Assembly (NCBI GenBank): GCA_021737545.1
Contig: JAIPDT010000012.1
Coordinates: forward strand, 1 to 35,828
Reading direction: 5' to 3'
Origin: Desulfobacteraceae bacterium
GTDB taxonomy: Bacteria > Desulfobacterota > Desulfobacteria > Desulfobacterales > Desulfosalsimonadaceae
Length of the DNA stretch: 35,828 nt
Positions 34,433-35,828 of this stretch are shown here, piece after piece. Numbering within the stretch: the first letter of the stretch is position 1; each line of letters begins with the position of its first letter. The notes beneath the pieces were generated by a model. The model was not told where the DNA came from. It saw only the letters and a list, made by a program, of their open reading frames with translations, and did not search any database. Made by a program: the position numbers and the translations under genes.

Positions 34433-35828
34433 ATGAAGACATTTTTGCAGCAAAGTCGGCAAAGGCAGCTTGGAATTTCGGCCCTGCCGGTTCTGATAAT
34501 AGGGATATGCCTTGTTTTTTTCTTTTTCGCCTTCAGTGCACCGGCTTTTGCTCAGAGTCCCGGTGCCAAAGAGTCCGGGCCGGTGAGCTCTGCTGATGCG
34601 GAACAGGATTTAAAGGGAAACGAGGAACAACGGGTTTCCCTTGATTTCAATGATGTTGACATAAGCGTATTCATCAAGTTTATAAGCGAGTTGACCGGGC
34701 GAAACTTTATCGTGGATCCGAGGGTAAAAGGGAAGATAACCGTGGTCTCGCCGTCGGGAATTTCGGTCAAGGAGGCTTACCGGGTGTTTGAATCAGTGCT
34801 TGATGTCCACGGCTATGCAACAGTGGACTCCGGCGAGGTAACAAAAATTATTCCCGCCCCCTATGCCAGAACCATGAGTATTGAGACCAAACTGAAGCGG
34901 GAGACTGATTCAGAACAGGACAAAATTATCACGCAGGTACTTAATCTAAAATATGCCGATCCTAACGAAGTCAAGCAGATTTTTGCCCCCCTGGTATCAA
35001 AAAGCGCTGTAATAATGTCATATCCCCCCACCAACATGCTTATCGTAACCGATGTTTATTCCAACATCAGGCGCCTGATGCGCCTCATAGATGCAATAGA
35101 TGTTAAAGGAACCGGCAGGGAAATCAAGGCGATCCCTGTTGAGCACGCCGATGCTGAAAAACTGGTTAAAATCACCAATTCTTTGTTCAATACACGGCAA
35201 AAGGCGCAGCGAGGGCAGGATCAGGGAATAGTGGCAGTGGCCGATACCAGGACCAACACCCTTATAATCCAGGCAGGCGAGCAGGACGTAAAGCGCGTTC
35301 ATAAGCTGGTGGAAATTCTGGACAGACAGATGCCCAAGGGCAGTGAAAAAATTCATGTGTACTATCTTGAAAATGCAAATGCCGAAGACCTTGTCAGCGT
35401 TCTGGAGGCGCTTCCTTCGAAAAAAGCCGGCGGCGAGCAGGGCCAGAAGGAGGCGCCGATTGTATCCGAAGATGTGGAGATTGCAGCGGATAAGTCCACC
35501 AACAGCCTTATTATCCGTGCGGAAAAGGAGGATTACGAGGTGCTCAAATCCGTAATCGCAAAACTCGATATCCCGAAGCCCATGGTATATATTGAATGTC
35601 TGATCATGGAGGTCAGCAAGGACAAGTCTTTCCGCCTGGGCGCGGAATGGATCGCCGGGGGAGAGGCAAGCTACGAGGGCAGGGAAGGGGTTTACGGCGG
35701 AGGTTTTTCCGGCGGCACAATGGGCGGGGACAAGGGGTATAACTATGCTTTGCCTGAATATTCCGCAAGCAGCTCAGCTCTTTTGCCGCCGGGATTTTCT
35801 CTTGGAATACTTGGTGAAAATATAGAGA
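34433..35828 (+). CDS. gspD: Type II secretion outer-membrane secretin GspD (partial, 3' end beyond window)
   Basis: The frame from ATG 34433 stays open to the window end (465 complete codons); the gene must continue. GAGGG lies 8 nt upstream. A Sec signal peptide with a long hydrophobic core ends at APAFA before QSPG (cleavage about residue 40). The N0 domain follows (VSLDFNDVDISVFIKFISEL, VKGKITVVSP), then N1 (about 165-225, YPPTNMLIVTDVYSNIRRL), N2 (about 235-310, RTNTLIIQAGEQDVKRVHKLV) and N3 (about 320-400, STNSLIIRAEKEDYEVLKSV), and the start of the secretin core (VYIECLIMEVSKDKSFRLG, then a Gly-rich loop). Forms the multimeric outer-membrane channel. Confidence 0.95.
   Translation, partial: MKTFLQQSRQRQLGISALPVLIIGICLVFFFFAFSAPAFAQSPGAKESGPVSSADAEQDLKGNEEQRVSLDFNDVDISVFIKFISELTGRNFIVDPRVKGKITVVSPSGISVKEAYRVFESVLDVHGYATVDSGEVTKIIPAPYARTMSIETKLKRETDSEQDKIITQVLNLKYADPNEVKQIFAPLVSKSAVIMSYPPTNMLIVTDVYSNIRRLMRLIDAIDVKGTGREIKAIPVEHADAEKLVKITNSLFNTRQKAQRGQDQGIVAVADTRTNTLIIQAGEQDVKRVHKLVEILDRQMPKGSEKIHVYYLENANAEDLVSVLEALPSKKAGGEQGQKEAPIVSEDVEIAADKSTNSLIIRAEKEDYEVLKSVIAKLDIPKPMVYIECLIMEVSKDKSFRLGAEWIAGGEASYEGREGVYGGGFSGGTMGGDKGYNYALPEYSASSSALLPPGFSLGILGENIE

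Overview
The window reads as an ordinary chromosomal segment of a deltaproteobacterium (Desulfobacterota, probably Desulfobacterales). This assignment is an inference from gene content: a giant fused BadF/HgdC-type CoA-dehydratase activase, a DUF4388 protein, several PilZ/HD-GYP genes, a ParB-like gene coupled to a SplB-like radical SAM gene, and a type II secretion cluster in the order G-H-I-J-K-L-M-N-C-D. No rRNA, tRNA, insertion sequence, integrase or CRISPR array was seen. Genes are dense and often overlap.

Layout. 1-215: an imperfect ~95-nt palindrome and the leader of the first operon. 216-7275 (+): one probable operon with a small histone-deacetylase-family enzyme, a SWIM zinc-finger protein, ispF, cysS, uvrB and uvrC; the last three overlap head to tail. 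It ends at a 12-bp stem-loop facing mdh (-). 8570-10145 (+): a DUF4388/double cyclic-nucleotide-fold protein and a single-domain PilZ protein. 10160-13116 (+): purC, a ParB-like gene and a SplB-like radical SAM gene, all overlapping or nearly so. 13240-15210 (+): a membrane HD-GYP protein, convergent with a 696-aa PilZ protein (15224-17314, -). 17539-18840 (+): a DHH/CBS phosphoesterase, convergent with elbB (-) and a 97-aa unknown (-). 20095-25575 (+): the 1464-aa activase and a biotin ligase with an N-terminal extension, meeting a free-standing polyketide-type acyltransferase (25579-26931, -) with only 3 nt between stop codons. 27149-35828 (+): the type II secretion operon, cut by the window edge inside gspD.

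How the genes fit together. The first operon combines isoprenoid precursor synthesis, Cys-tRNA charging and nucleotide excision repair. A cluster between 8.5 and 17.3 kb is rich in c-di-GMP output and turnover domains: two PilZ proteins, one HD-GYP protein and one cyclic-nucleotide-fold protein. The gsp cluster encodes the pseudopilus (G-K), the inner-membrane platform (L, M, N, C) and the start of the outer-membrane secretin (D); the ATPase gspE and platform gspF are not in the window.

The items most worth following up are: the translationally coupled ParB-like/SplB-like pair, where the SplB-like protein has Glu where the spore photoproduct lyase catalytic Cys should be; the orphan PKS-type acyltransferase; the double-ATPase activase with a degenerate first half; the uncharacterised C-terminal half of the 696-aa PilZ protein; the 16-unit purine-rich heptamer array splitting the gsp operon; and gspH with Ala instead of Gly at its prepilin cleavage site. 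Statements on family conservation come from memory of these families; no searches were run.
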